This document shows positions 1 to 7,146 of a DNA stretch of 64,000 nucleotides, piece by piece. The DNA is taken from contig NZ_CP133188.1 in assembly GCF_030913635.1 (NCBI RefSeq), forward strand, positions 1,860,001 to 1,924,000, given 5' to 3'. This DNA comes from Sedimentibacter sp. MB35-C1. GTDB taxonomy: Bacteria > Bacillota > Clostridia > Tissierellales > Sedimentibacteraceae. Positions within the stretch are counted from its first letter, which is position 1. Every line of letters starts with the position of its first letter. The position numbers were made by a program, and so were the translations under genes. The notes beneath the pieces are model-generated. The model was not told the origin of the DNA. It saw only the letters and a program-made list of their open reading frames with translations, and searched no databases.

Positions 1-286
1 TGTATCCTTTTAATTTTAGTTCATTTCTTAAATCGTCCGTGTTGTAAAGTTCGCCGTTGTACACCATCAAAAACTTGTGCTCCCCTATCTGCCTTATCAT
101 TGGTTGTACTCCGCCTTCAGCATCAACAATTATTAAACGCCTGTGACCAAGTATTATATTTTCATCCTCATAGTAGCCGGAATTATCCGGCCCTCTGGAT
201 AATAATTTATCAGTCATGTTTTTCATTATTTCCATGTTGCCTGAGATTTTTGCTTTGGTGTTAATCCATCCTGCAATACCACACAT
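1..286 (-). CDS. asnB: Asparagine synthase (glutamine-hydrolysing), N-terminal part, cut by window edge
   Basis: Class II glutamine amidotransferase domain of an AsnB-type enzyme, which takes ammonia from glutamine to convert aspartate to asparagine. The protein begins Met-Cys-Gly-Ile-Ala-Gly; Cys2 becomes the N-terminal nucleophile after Met removal. The motifs LSRGPD, GHRRL and YNGELYN are all typical of the family. Only about 95 residues are visible, so the synthetase domain lies outside the window. The start is fixed by GGAGGCATCAT directly upstream. It could instead be an AsnB-like amidotransferase that modifies a cell-wall or natural-product substrate, because the domain that would tell is missing. 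Confidence 0.88.
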   Translation of the reverse strand, partial: MCGIAGWINTKAKISGNMEIMKNMTDKLLSRGPDNSGYYEDENIILGHRRLIIVDAEGGVQPMIRQIGEHKFLMVYNGELYNTDDLRNELKLKGY

Positions 287-543
287 ATGATGCCTCCTAA
301 TTAATTTTGATAAAATAATTTTATGTGTCAATACATCTATTGTTCCATAATAATTTTATAAAATGTAATTACAGTTTAAAGTAAACAGTGGAAATATTAT
401 CCTGATTATTATATAATATTTCTATGGCTTTGATATTTCTATGGCCTAAGGATGTAAAAATGAATATGTGGAGATAACGATACCATAGGATTTTAGCATT
501 GAAGGAAGTGCAACACATAATTTAAAAACATGGGAGGAATAAA

Positions 544-990
544 ATGTTTTGTTGCAGAGATATACCATTCAGCGATGTTTCAATTATAAAGTGTTTGTGG
601 GAAAAGAACAGAGAGTACCATGAAAGATTATCAAAAAATTTTGGAGAAATATATTCAAATCTGATTTTTGAAGAGAGAATCAATAATTTTGGTGTCTTTG
701 ATAAAGACCACATAAAAATAACAATTGCCGAAAATTCCTCAGACAAAGAAATATTGGGATATTGTATATCCACTTTTAATGGAGTTGAAGGAGAAACTCA
801 CTCTCTACATGTATATGAAGGTGCCCGTGGGTGTGGAATTGGTAAAAGCCTGATGAGCAGCCATATAGAGTGGATGAAAAATAATGGGTGCACAAATATT
901 ACAATAATAGTTGCATATGAAAACGAAAATACAATTCAGTTTTACAGAACATTAGGGTTTAAAGAAAATACCATTGAAATGCGGTTATAA
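544..990 (+). CDS. GNAT family N-acetyltransferase
   Basis: Acetyl-CoA-dependent N-acetyltransferase of 148 residues, the usual size for a single GNAT domain. The acetyl-CoA pyrophosphate-binding motif A is visible as R95-G-C-G-I-G100 after a beta strand, and motif B follows as a QFYRTLGF segment near the C-terminus. The substrate cannot be read from sequence. The start is supported by GGGAGGA seven bases upstream. The gene stands alone, with about 250 bp of non-coding DNA on its left and a second GNAT gene on its right that is not closely similar, so the two are not a recent tandem duplication. Confidence 0.85.
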   Translation: MFCCRDIPFSDVSIIKCLWEKNREYHERLSKNFGEIYSNLIFEERINNFGVFDKDHIKITIAENSSDKEILGYCISTFNGVEGETHSLHVYEGARGCGIGKSLMSSHIEWMKNNGCTNITIIVAYENENTIQFYRTLGFKENTIEMRL

Positions 991-1104
991 TAAATACATG
1001 AAGTGCATTGAAATCAAATTAGGACTACTTTCAGGACAACTTCTTTTATAGCAGCACAAATTATGGTATTATATAGTAAACATAAGAATTAACAGGGGGC
1101 AAAA

Positions 1105-1605
1105 ATGATCGAAACTAAAAGACTGTACTTGGATGATGCAAAGGAATCAGATATAGATACAATTATGGAGTTGGAAAATCATAAAGATAACAGGAACTTC
1201 GTATGGAAAGGCACTTATAAAGAGCATAAGGAAGAAATTAAGAACAGTGACTTTTTCCTCTTTGTTGTCAAGCAGAAGGAAGATAGCGAAACCGTAGGGT
1301 TCTGTCTTATTCACCTGGATAATAAGTCCAGACGATTTGAGCTTAGGAGATTTGTTATCTCAAAAAAAAGAATGGGATATGGTAGTGAAGTAATAACAGG
1401 ATTGTTTAAGTTTGCATTTGAAAATCTTAAAATGAACAAATTCTGGTTGGACGTATATCCTGATAATTCTGCAGGAATAAAGCTCTACGAAAAGGTGGGA
1501 ATGCACAGGGATGGTGTGCTGAGGCAGAATTACAAATCCGAGAGAGGATACTTGGATCAGGTGGTTTACTCTATGCTAAAAGATGAATACTTTCAAAAAT
1601 ATTAA
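1105..1605 (+). CDS. GNAT family N-acetyltransferase, RimJ/RimL type
   Basis: A 166-residue acetyltransferase resembling the RimJ/RimL and SpeG branch: it opens with MIETKRLYL, has the acetyl-CoA loop R89-M-G-Y-G-S94, and a late LYEKVGMHRDGVLRQ segment typical of that group. Members acetylate ribosomal protein N-termini, polyamines or antibiotics, so the substrate stays open. AGGGGGC lies just upstream of the ATG. The VanW-like gene begins 13 bases after its stop, so the two probably share a transcript. Confidence 0.87.
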   Translation: MIETKRLYLDDAKESDIDTIMELENHKDNRNFVWKGTYKEHKEEIKNSDFFLFVVKQKEDSETVGFCLIHLDNKSRRFELRRFVISKKRMGYGSEVITGLFKFAFENLKMNKFWLDVYPDNSAGIKLYEKVGMHRDGVLRQNYKSERGYLDQVVYSMLKDEYFQKY

Positions 1606-1618
1606 AAGGGGAAGTTAA

Positions 1619-2449
1619 TTGAAGAAAGCCGACAATTTGACTATAAAACCAGTTAACAGAAACAAAATGCGTTTGATGGCTGGGAAGGTATATTATACAG
1701 CTTTGCGGTACATGCTGTGGCATTCAGGTAAGTATAAATATGCCGGGCATCAATCCGAAAGCAATTTGGAATATGAATATTTTTCTCATAATACTCCATT
1801 GATCAGAAAGCTTAAGGAAGTTGATATGATTTATCAATACAATAAAATTATCAATCTGAAGCTTGCGGTTAAAAAAATTGACGGAATAATAATAAAGCCA
1901 GGAGAAACCTTCAGCTATTGGAAGTGTATAGGTAATCCTACTTCAAGAAAAGGTTATGTACAAGGCATGGTTTTATATTGTGGAAGCTATACCATGGGAA
2001 TTGGGGGAGGATTGTGTCAATTGTCAAATCTGATATATTGGATGACTCTTCATACTCCGCTGACGGTTGTGGAAAGATATCGCCACTCATTTGATGTTTT
2101 CCCGGATTCAAACCGCACTCAGCCTTTCGGCAGTGGAGCAACCTGCGTTTATCCATACAGGGATTTGATGATAAGAAATGATACTGAAGATAACTTTCAG
2201 CTGAGAGTTAAGGTTGGAGACGCATACTTAGAGGGCAAGTGGCTGACTGATTTCAAGCCCTGCAGCAGATATGAGATAGTTGAAAAGAACCATAGATTTG
2301 AGAGCGAATACTGGGGAGCATTTAGCAGGCACAACGAGCTTTACAGAAAAAAATATAACTTGTCTGGAGAATTAATAGAAGAACAATATATAACAGAAAA
2401 CCATGCGCTGATGATGTACTCACCATTTATAGAGTCGGAAGCGGAGTGA
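1619..2449 (+). CDS. VanW family protein
   Basis: A 276-residue protein of the VanW family, named after an accessory gene of vanB-type vancomycin resistance clusters; its biochemical role is unknown. The family hallmarks are present: IKPGETFSYWKCIG, GIGGGLCQLSN and RHSFDVFPDS followed by FGSGATC. The start is a TTG preceded by AAGGGGAAG. No VanR/S/H/A/X genes surround it, so there is no sign of a resistance cluster. It follows the GNAT gene closely and is followed by a TfoX C-domain gene. No signal peptide is evident. Confidence 0.85.
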   Translation: MKKADNLTIKPVNRNKMRLMAGKVYYTALRYMLWHSGKYKYAGHQSESNLEYEYFSHNTPLIRKLKEVDMIYQYNKIINLKLAVKKIDGIIIKPGETFSYWKCIGNPTSRKGYVQGMVLYCGSYTMGIGGGLCQLSNLIYWMTLHTPLTVVERYRHSFDVFPDSNRTQPFGSGATCVYPYRDLMIRNDTEDNFQLRVKVGDAYLEGKWLTDFKPCSRYEIVEKNHRFESEYWGAFSRHNELYRKKYNLSGELIEEQYITENHALMMYSPFIESEAE

Positions 2450-2529
2450 AGCTTTATGACGTTAGCGTATGGCTATTATATTATTGTATTAACTGCTGTT
2501 GCCTAATAAAACTTGTGAAGGAGGTAATA

Positions 2530-2784
2530 ATGGGAGAATTAAGCAAATTACCGAATATAGGAATTAAACTTGAAGAACAGCTTAATGAAATCGGTATAAA
2601 TACAACTGAACAATTAAAGAAAGTCGGAAGCAAACAGGCCTGGCTTGAAATTAAGGCTAATGATAATTCTGCATGCATTAACAGACTGTGCGCGTTAGAG
2701 GGAGCAATACAAGGAATCAGGTGGCACAGCCTTTCAGAGGAAATAAAAAGTGAGCTGAAAAAATTTTGCAATTCAGTAAAATAG
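2530..2784 (+). CDS. TfoX/Sxy C-terminal domain protein
   Basis: An 84-residue protein consisting only of a TfoX C-terminal-type domain: LSKLPNIGIKLEEQLNEIG is a helix-hairpin-helix-like opening, followed by a Leu-rich helical part with CALEGAIQGIRWHSL, the usual family signature. Stand-alone copies are common in clostridia and their function is unknown; in Gammaproteobacteria, full TfoX/Sxy proteins regulate competence. The open frame extends to 2446, but the ATG at 2530 is chosen because GAAGGAGG lies seven bases upstream, while the longer version adds an unlikely Cys-rich stretch. Confidence 0.85.
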   Translation: MGELSKLPNIGIKLEEQLNEIGINTTEQLKKVGSKQAWLEIKANDNSACINRLCALEGAIQGIRWHSLSEEIKSELKKFCNSVK

Positions 2785-2881
2785 CTAGCATTTTGCTACA
2801 TAAAGTTAGGCATAGCACTTATGATGCCTCTCCGTAACATATATTATTGACGACTAATTATTCATAAAAGATAAAATTGTA

Positions 2882-2910
2882 TTGATGTTGTCATTACAAT
2901 GAGGTATAAT
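2882..2910 (+). promoter_or_regulatory. Promoter with internal inverted repeat for the Fic toxin-antitoxin pair
   Basis: TTGATG, a 17-bp spacer and a perfect TATAAT lie 18 bp upstream of the antitoxin start. The spacer holds the inverted repeat TCATT-AC-AATGA (2891-2902). A repeat in this place fits autorepression by the ribbon-helix-helix antitoxin, which is the usual mode for such operons. Seen: the boxes and repeat. Inferred: the repressor role. Confidence 0.6.
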
Positions 2911-2927
2911 TATGATGAGGTGATTTT

Positions 2928-3257
2928 ATGTCAAAAACATATATTCAAGTGAGAGCGGAAGAAAGCGATAAGGAATTAGCATCTGAAATACTTGAAAAGT
3001 TAGGTACTAATTTATCTACGGTTGTAAATATGCTATTAAAACAAATTATTATGACTAAAAGCATTCCGTTTGAAGTGAAGCTTAATGAAACCAGCTATGC
3101 TGAAGATGAAGCAGTTTCTGAAATAGTTGCGACTTTAGCGATGGAAAATATGAATTTAACAAAAGAAGATATATTATTATTAAAAGAATATAGGAATGAT
3201 AAGAGTTCAGCTGATAAAATTCGGAAAAAAATAATTTCTGAATATACCAAGGAGTAA
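2928..3257 (+). CDS. Antitoxin: RelB/DinJ-type N-terminus with a VbhA-like Fic-inhibitory C-terminus
   Basis: A 109-residue protein. Residues 1-52 look like a RelB/DinJ ribbon-helix-helix domain (ADEKDK-like start, LGTNLSTVVNMLLKQI helix, then IPFEV), expected to dimerise and bind DNA. Residues 62-106 resemble VbhA-type antitoxins: the helix carries T69-x-x-x-E73-N74, which fits the (S/T)xxxE(G/N) motif whose Glu blocks ATP positioning in Fic enzymes, followed by a Leu-rich helix and a charged tail. It sits five bases upstream of a Fic gene. The pair therefore looks like a class I Fic toxin-antitoxin module whose antitoxin also carries a DNA-binding domain. ATGATGAGGTG supplies the ribosome binding site. 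Confidence 0.82.
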   Translation: MSKTYIQVRAEESDKELASEILEKLGTNLSTVVNMLLKQIIMTKSIPFEVKLNETSYAEDEAVSEIVATLAMENMNLTKEDILLLKEYRNDKSSADKIRKKIISEYTKE

Positions 3258-3262
3258 TAAGA

Positions 3263-3841
3263 ATGAGCGATCATGTATATTGCTATGCTAATTCCGATGT
3301 ATTGACTAATAAATTAAATATTCGAGATAGTAAGATATTGATTGAAGCTGAAAGAAAACTTACAATGTTACGTATTTCTGATTTGATTGACACTCCTATT
3401 GAAGGTGAGTTTGACTTAAGACATTTGCAGGCAATTCATAAATATATATTTCAAGATATTTATCATTGGGCTGGTGAAATTCGTACAGTAAATATATCTA
3501 AGGGAAATATGTTTTGTAAGGCTCAATATATTGAAGAACAGGCTAATAGTATTTTTGAAAGTCTGAAGAAGGACAACTATTTATATAGTTTGGGTCGAGA
3601 TGAAATGATAATAAAATTAGCTTATTATTTTTCTGAAATAAATGCACTTCATCCTTTCAGAGAGGGTAATGGACGTAGTCAAAGAGAATTTATTAGAGAA
3701 TTGGCACTGTTTTTCAATTATAGAATTGATTTTAGAAAAATAGATAATAACCTAATGTTAGAAGCTTGTAAAGATTCTTTTTTGTGCAATTATAGTAAAA
3801 TGGAAGAACTATTTAATATTTGCTTAAGTGAAAAGTTATAG
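3263..3841 (+). CDS. Fic family protein (AMP-transferase toxin)
   Basis: A 192-residue Fic-domain protein, a size typical of stand-alone toxins. The active site is intact: H130-P-F-R-E-G-N-G-R138, matching HxFx(D/E)GNGRxxR, with the catalytic His and the anion-binding glycines. Upstream is YHWAGEIRTVNISKGN, the usual target-docking flap region. Fic proteins normally transfer AMP from ATP to a hydroxyl side chain; bacterial toxins of this group modify targets such as DNA gyrase and topoisomerase IV, but the target here is unknown. No inhibitory helix is seen inside the protein, which agrees with inhibition by the separate antitoxin encoded immediately upstream. Confidence 0.92.
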   Translation: MSDHVYCYANSDVLTNKLNIRDSKILIEAERKLTMLRISDLIDTPIEGEFDLRHLQAIHKYIFQDIYHWAGEIRTVNISKGNMFCKAQYIEEQANSIFESLKKDNYLYSLGRDEMIIKLAYYFSEINALHPFREGNGRSQREFIRELALFFNYRIDFRKIDNNLMLEACKDSFLCNYSKMEELFNICLSEKL

Positions 3842-3896
3842 GCAATGTTTGTTATTTATCACAGAAAGTATATAACCATTTCGGCTTCGATAGCCT

Positions 3897-3983
3897 ATGT
3901 CAATATATGATACTTTAACATTAATGATTGCGTTTGCGATGTTAGTAGCGGTTATCATAAATGACAAAAAAAGTTACTTATGA
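3897..3983 (+). CDS. Possible 28-residue holin-like peptide (type I toxin-like)
   Basis: A short frame in the gap between the Fic gene and rlmH. The peptide starts MSIYDTLTLMIAF, has one hydrophobic helix (about residues 7-21), then INDKKSYL, a short basic tail. This layout matches the small putative holin-like toxins of Firmicutes (Met-polar-Leu-rich helix-NDKK). The last ten bases overlap the 3' end of rlmH on the other strand. No convincing ribosome binding site precedes the ATG; GGC-TTCGATA-GCC just upstream could fold. It may be expressed poorly, be a remnant, or use another start. Confidence 0.45.
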   Translation: MSIYDTLTLMIAFAMLVAVIINDKKSYL

Positions 3984-4453
3984 TATGCCTCACCTGAATT
4001 AATTTTAAATGTTCTGTATATCTGTTCCATTAAAATTACTTTAAAAAGCTGGTGCGGAAATGTCATTTTGGAAAATGAAAGCTTGAAATTTGCAGCATCC
4101 AGAACTTCCTTGGACAGACCGTTACTGCCGCCTATTATAAACGTTATATCTGAAATTCCGTCAATTCCCAATGAATTGATTTTTTCGGCAAGCTCTTCTG
4201 AAGTAAGTTGTTTTCCCTTTACATCCAACACGACAATATAAGTGTTTTTTGGTATTTTATTTAATATTTTTATACCTTCTTTAATTTTAACCTGTTCTAT
4301 TTCTGCAGGAGAAAAGCTTTCGTCAGCTCGTTCGTCATGTATTATCTCTTCTGACAGCCTGCAGAATTTTGTAAGTCTTTTTGAATATTCATTTATTGCG
4401 TCTGTAAAAAATCTTTCTTTAATTTTTCCTACGGAAATTATTGTAATTTTCAT
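3974..4453 (-). CDS. rlmH: 23S rRNA (pseudouridine-1915 N3)-methyltransferase
   Basis: RlmH methylates N3 of pseudouridine 1915 in helix 69 of 23S rRNA, on the assembled 70S ribosome, using S-adenosylmethionine. The protein is 159 residues, exactly the usual length. SPOUT-fold features are present: IIGGSNGLS (residues 107-114) in the knot and the C-terminal FPHQLFKVILMEQIYRTFKI with the terminal GEAYHK. The start chosen is the ATG giving MKITIISVGKIKE, preceded by AAGGAT; the open frame extends 21 codons further but without a good site. Confidence 0.96.
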   Translation of the reverse strand: MKITIISVGKIKERFFTDAINEYSKRLTKFCRLSEEIIHDERADESFSPAEIEQVKIKEGIKILNKIPKNTYIVVLDVKGKQLTSEELAEKINSLGIDGISDITFIIGGSNGLSKEVLDAANFKLSFSKMTFPHQLFKVILMEQIYRTFKINSGEAYHK

Positions 4454-4546
4454 ATTCGTATCCTTAAGCAAGTTTTTTTCATAATTTTTTTTCTCTATAA
4501 TATAATAGTATAACAATAAGAAACAAATTTTTACAGGATTTTTTAA

Positions 4547-4558
4547 GTAAACGTTTAC
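4547..4558. promoter_or_regulatory. 12-bp palindrome resembling a catabolite-response element
   Basis: GTAAACGTTTAC is a perfect palindrome and, with its flanks (A on the left, A on the right), fits the cre consensus TGWAAACGTTWWCA at all but the first position. It lies 10 bp upstream of the -35 box of the surface protein gene at 4654, so a LacI/CcpA-family protein may bind there. No such regulator is encoded in the window. Confidence 0.4.
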
Positions 4559-4568
4559 AATTTTATTA

Positions 4569-4597
4569 TTGATTATAAACTATTAATATGTTATAAT
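4569..4597 (+). promoter_or_regulatory. Sigma-A-type promoter for the SLH-type protein
   Basis: TTGATT, a 17-bp spacer and TATAAT, ending 56 bp upstream of the start codon at 4654. The -10 box is perfect consensus. Confidence 0.55.
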
Positions 4598-4653
4598 TTT
4601 TTAATAATCACGCTAACGCAAGCAATAAAATCCAAATTAGCGAGGTAGAAACT

Positions 4654-6006
4654 ATGATAAAACTAATAAGAATTTTATGTGTTGCCTTTGCAATATGCTT
4701 TATAGGAACATATGCATACGGTCTTGCATATGAACCTTCAGATGAAGAAGAATTAATTAAAAATCTTGAAAGTAATTACAATATAAATATAATTATTCCG
4801 GATGACGGGGAATATGTAAGATACAGAGAATGTCTGCTGGTTCTTGAACGAGGGTTAAGCAGGTTCTCGGATGGAGTTATAAAGGAAATAACACAATACT
4901 ATTTTGATAATGGTATAGAAACAAATATTATAATAAATAAGACTGAAAAAATAAAGGATTTGTTTTCTGAATATAAATTAAATGAGCATTCGGCTGATAT
5001 ATATATAAATACACTTCAAAGCAGCATGTATAATGCTTCTTGCGTTGCATCTGAGGAAGGATTTGTCTATGAGATGGGACGCTTTATAAGTGATTATTTA
5101 TTTAATTCTTACGGCTATGACAAAATTAAAAAGGAATTTGAAAAATTAAATGAGGGTTATACATACGGTGCATGGAAAGATGGTTATGAAAATGTATTTG
5201 TAAATAAACATGCCTCCCTTAGCTTTGAAGATGAAGTTGTGGATTTAATATGGTTCAATGAAATTCATCCCAATATTGTAAGAACTATTGATAAAGATAA
5301 TTATACCGTTATACATAAAAAGGTTGAGGTTTTAGCACATGCTTTAGATGAAAGTTTAAAATCCGTAACTGCGGATTCAAAGATGTGGCTTGAAGCCTTA
5401 CCGCAAAAACCTGATTCTTGGGCATTAGATACTATACAAGCTATGAAAGAGGCAGCTCTTATTCCTGAAGAATTTGACGGAATGTATGGATCCTATGTAA
5501 CAAGAGAAGATTTTTATGTACTGACTCTGAATGTAATAGAAAAAAAGCTTGGCAGAGAAGAATTCGTAAAAACTTTCAACTTAATTAGCGATGAGGGCAA
5601 TGTATCCATTGACCCTGTAAAAGGTGAAATTTTTGTTAATAGTTGTGCAGATGTAGTAAACATTGATTTTAACGTGAGCGATTATAAAGAAAAAAAGCTT
5701 TATGAAGCATATCAGATAGGATTAATTGATGCCGAGGGATTGTCGGATTTAAATAAATATATAACCAGGCTTGAGATTGCAAGAATATTTAACTATCTGG
5801 GAAATGAACTGGGTGTTGATATTTCCGACTACGAGGCTGTTAATTATGATGACATTTCAAGTGTTAACAAATCTGAAAAAAACCTTATATATTTTGCATC
5901 AAGCAAAGGGCTGCTTAAGGGCTATGGAACAAGCTTCAAGCCTCACAATTATTGCACATACCAAGAAGCATATCTTATACTGATGAGATTTTATTCGCTA
6001 ATTTAA
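4654..6006 (+). CDS. Exported protein with degenerate metallopeptidase-like domain and SLH-like repeats
   Basis: A 450-residue secreted protein with a signal peptide (basic MIKLIR, hydrophobic core to about residue 22, AYG-LA). The C-terminal half holds two regions like S-layer homology repeats: about 262-300 (SWALDTIQAMKEAALIPEEF, then YVTREDFYVL) and about 350-450 (KYITRLEIARIFNYLG, IYFASSKGLLKGYG), which would attach it to the cell wall. The N-terminal part (about 30-215) resembles zinc peptidases: Y139-E140-M-G-R143 sits where HExxH would be, and FEDEVVDLIWF (191-201) looks like the third-ligand helix. Both zinc histidines are missing, so it is probably not catalytic. The peptidase comparison is my inference; the SLH-like part is clearer. 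Confidence 0.65.
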   Translation: MIKLIRILCVAFAICFIGTYAYGLAYEPSDEEELIKNLESNYNINIIIPDDGEYVRYRECLLVLERGLSRFSDGVIKEITQYYFDNGIETNIIINKTEKIKDLFSEYKLNEHSADIYINTLQSSMYNASCVASEEGFVYEMGRFISDYLFNSYGYDKIKKEFEKLNEGYTYGAWKDGYENVFVNKHASLSFEDEVVDLIWFNEIHPNIVRTIDKDNYTVIHKKVEVLAHALDESLKSVTADSKMWLEALPQKPDSWALDTIQAMKEAALIPEEFDGMYGSYVTREDFYVLTLNVIEKKLGREEFVKTFNLISDEGNVSIDPVKGEIFVNSCADVVNIDFNVSDYKEKKLYEAYQIGLIDAEGLSDLNKYITRLEIARIFNYLGNELGVDISDYEAVNYDDISSVNKSEKNLIYFASSKGLLKGYGTSFKPHNYCTYQEAYLILMRFYSLI

Positions 6007-6086
6007 CAATACATATTGTTTGAAAATAACATATTTAATAAATTTTTCATATGTGTTATAATGGTAAAAATAATGAGGGTAGAGAC

Positions 6087-6788
6087 ATGTTTGACTTGAG
6101 AAGTATTGTAATAGGCATTGTGTTGATGCTGAAAAGATATACTTGTGTTGATATTACCATATACGCAGAGGAAAATGAAGAAGATTATAAAAGCGGCATA
6201 ATGGCACTGCCCTTGATTGGTATTGCCATCGGCTTTATTGCGTTTATTATTTCGTCTCTGAAAATATTCTATGATGGGTTTTTTGTAAGTGCTTTAATCC
6301 TTTCATATTATAATGTAGTTACAAAAACCGTAACTATGAGAGATACCTACAAAACATTAAATTATTATATAAAACCAAAAAATCAGTCAGAGCAGCTTGC
6401 AGGGCTGATCGGTATTATATTGGTTAATTTAATGTATTTTTCTATTTTCAGAATTGTCTCTTCCACAGCACTGATAGTCATGGCTTCGGCAGGATACTCA
6501 GGTCTCATTATATCAAGCTCAGCAATAAAACGTAACAAGAGCAACACGACGATCATGAAGTACTGCGGGCGGTACCATATCATAGCAGCATTTGGAATTT
6601 CATTTTTTACAGCTGCCGTTTTTAATTACAGATTGGTTGTTTCACTTGCACTTACATATATTGTACTTGCTGCCGTTGTGAGCATTTTGGATGAAAAAAT
6701 AAAAAAGCTTCCGAATTCAGTTGAAGGAACAATCATTGAAATGACGCAACTTTTGTTTCTTATAATTACATATATACTGAAAATTTAA
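6087..6788 (+). CDS. CobS-like integral membrane protein, divergent
   Basis: A 233-residue polytopic membrane protein. It resembles CobS, adenosylcobinamide-GDP ribazoletransferase, the last step of B12 nucleotide-loop assembly: an early ALPLIGIAIGFIAF segment, a central MRDTYKTLNY region where CobS has its Asp-rich motif, and a C-terminal SVEGTIIEMTQLLFLI that matches the CobS ending. The Asp-rich DGLADTADG motif is not preserved, so activity is doubtful. It is far from the cob operon at 42 kb. The start at 6087 is preferred to the upstream ATG at 6051 because GAGGGTAGAGAC precedes it. An unrelated membrane protein remains possible. Confidence 0.5.
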   Translation: MFDLRSIVIGIVLMLKRYTCVDITIYAEENEEDYKSGIMALPLIGIAIGFIAFIISSLKIFYDGFFVSALILSYYNVVTKTVTMRDTYKTLNYYIKPKNQSEQLAGLIGIILVNLMYFSIFRIVSSTALIVMASAGYSGLIISSSAIKRNKSNTTIMKYCGRYHIIAAFGISFFTAAVFNYRLVVSLALTYIVLAAVVSILDEKIKKLPNSVEGTIIEMTQLLFLIITYILKI

Positions 6789-6808
6789 AATTTTCAACTA
6801 TGCATATT

Positions 6809-6834
6809 CAACGACCTGATGGTCGTTGTTTTGT
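6809..6834 (+). terminator. Rho-independent terminator after the CobS-like gene
   Basis: Perfect 8-bp stem CAACGACC/GGTCGTTG with a TGAT loop, followed by a short T run. Confidence 0.75.
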
Positions 6835-6969
6835 ATAAAATATGTAACGAACGGCAGCAATACATATACGCCGGATATACTGTTAAGCCCTTCCATAGAG
6901 GATTTTATGAATGGTAATGATGCTGTCTTGAATTATATTTTGGAATAATAATATATTTGTTGGAGAATA

Positions 6970-7010
6970 AAAAGGAGTATCATATTAATGTATATGTTGC
7001 TCCTTTTTTT
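6970..7010 (+). terminator. Second terminator-like hairpin
   Basis: Arms beginning AAAGGAG and ending CTCCTTT pair over 14 positions with one mismatch and one G-U pair, and are followed by seven T residues. It lies 160 bp after the first terminator, so it may end an unrecognised short transcript. Confidence 0.6.
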
Positions 7011-7146
7011 AGCGATATTTTCCGCAGTGAAATGGGAATCGTCTTATAAATAAGAAAAAAAAAGAATACTAAAGCACAGCATAATATAATATTAAGGATA
7101 ATAGGATATAATTAGTTGCAAACTTAATGAATACTGAGAGGTAAAT

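Larger units (their letters stand above)
6789..7146. other. Intergenic region with two terminator hairpins
   Basis: This 358-bp stretch holds the two hairpins listed separately and no supported gene. A 13-codon frame near 6907 with an AGAGGA site was noticed but is too short to call. AT-rich DNA before 7147 probably contains the promoter of the next gene. Confidence 0.6.

Noticed and set aside
1619-2449. Vancomycin resistance cluster
   Set aside because: Only a VanW-like gene is present; no ligase, dehydrogenase, dipeptidase or VanRS genes are near.
6907-6950. 13-codon frame with AGAGGA ribosome site
   Set aside because: Too short and without a recognisable peptide type; chance cannot be excluded.
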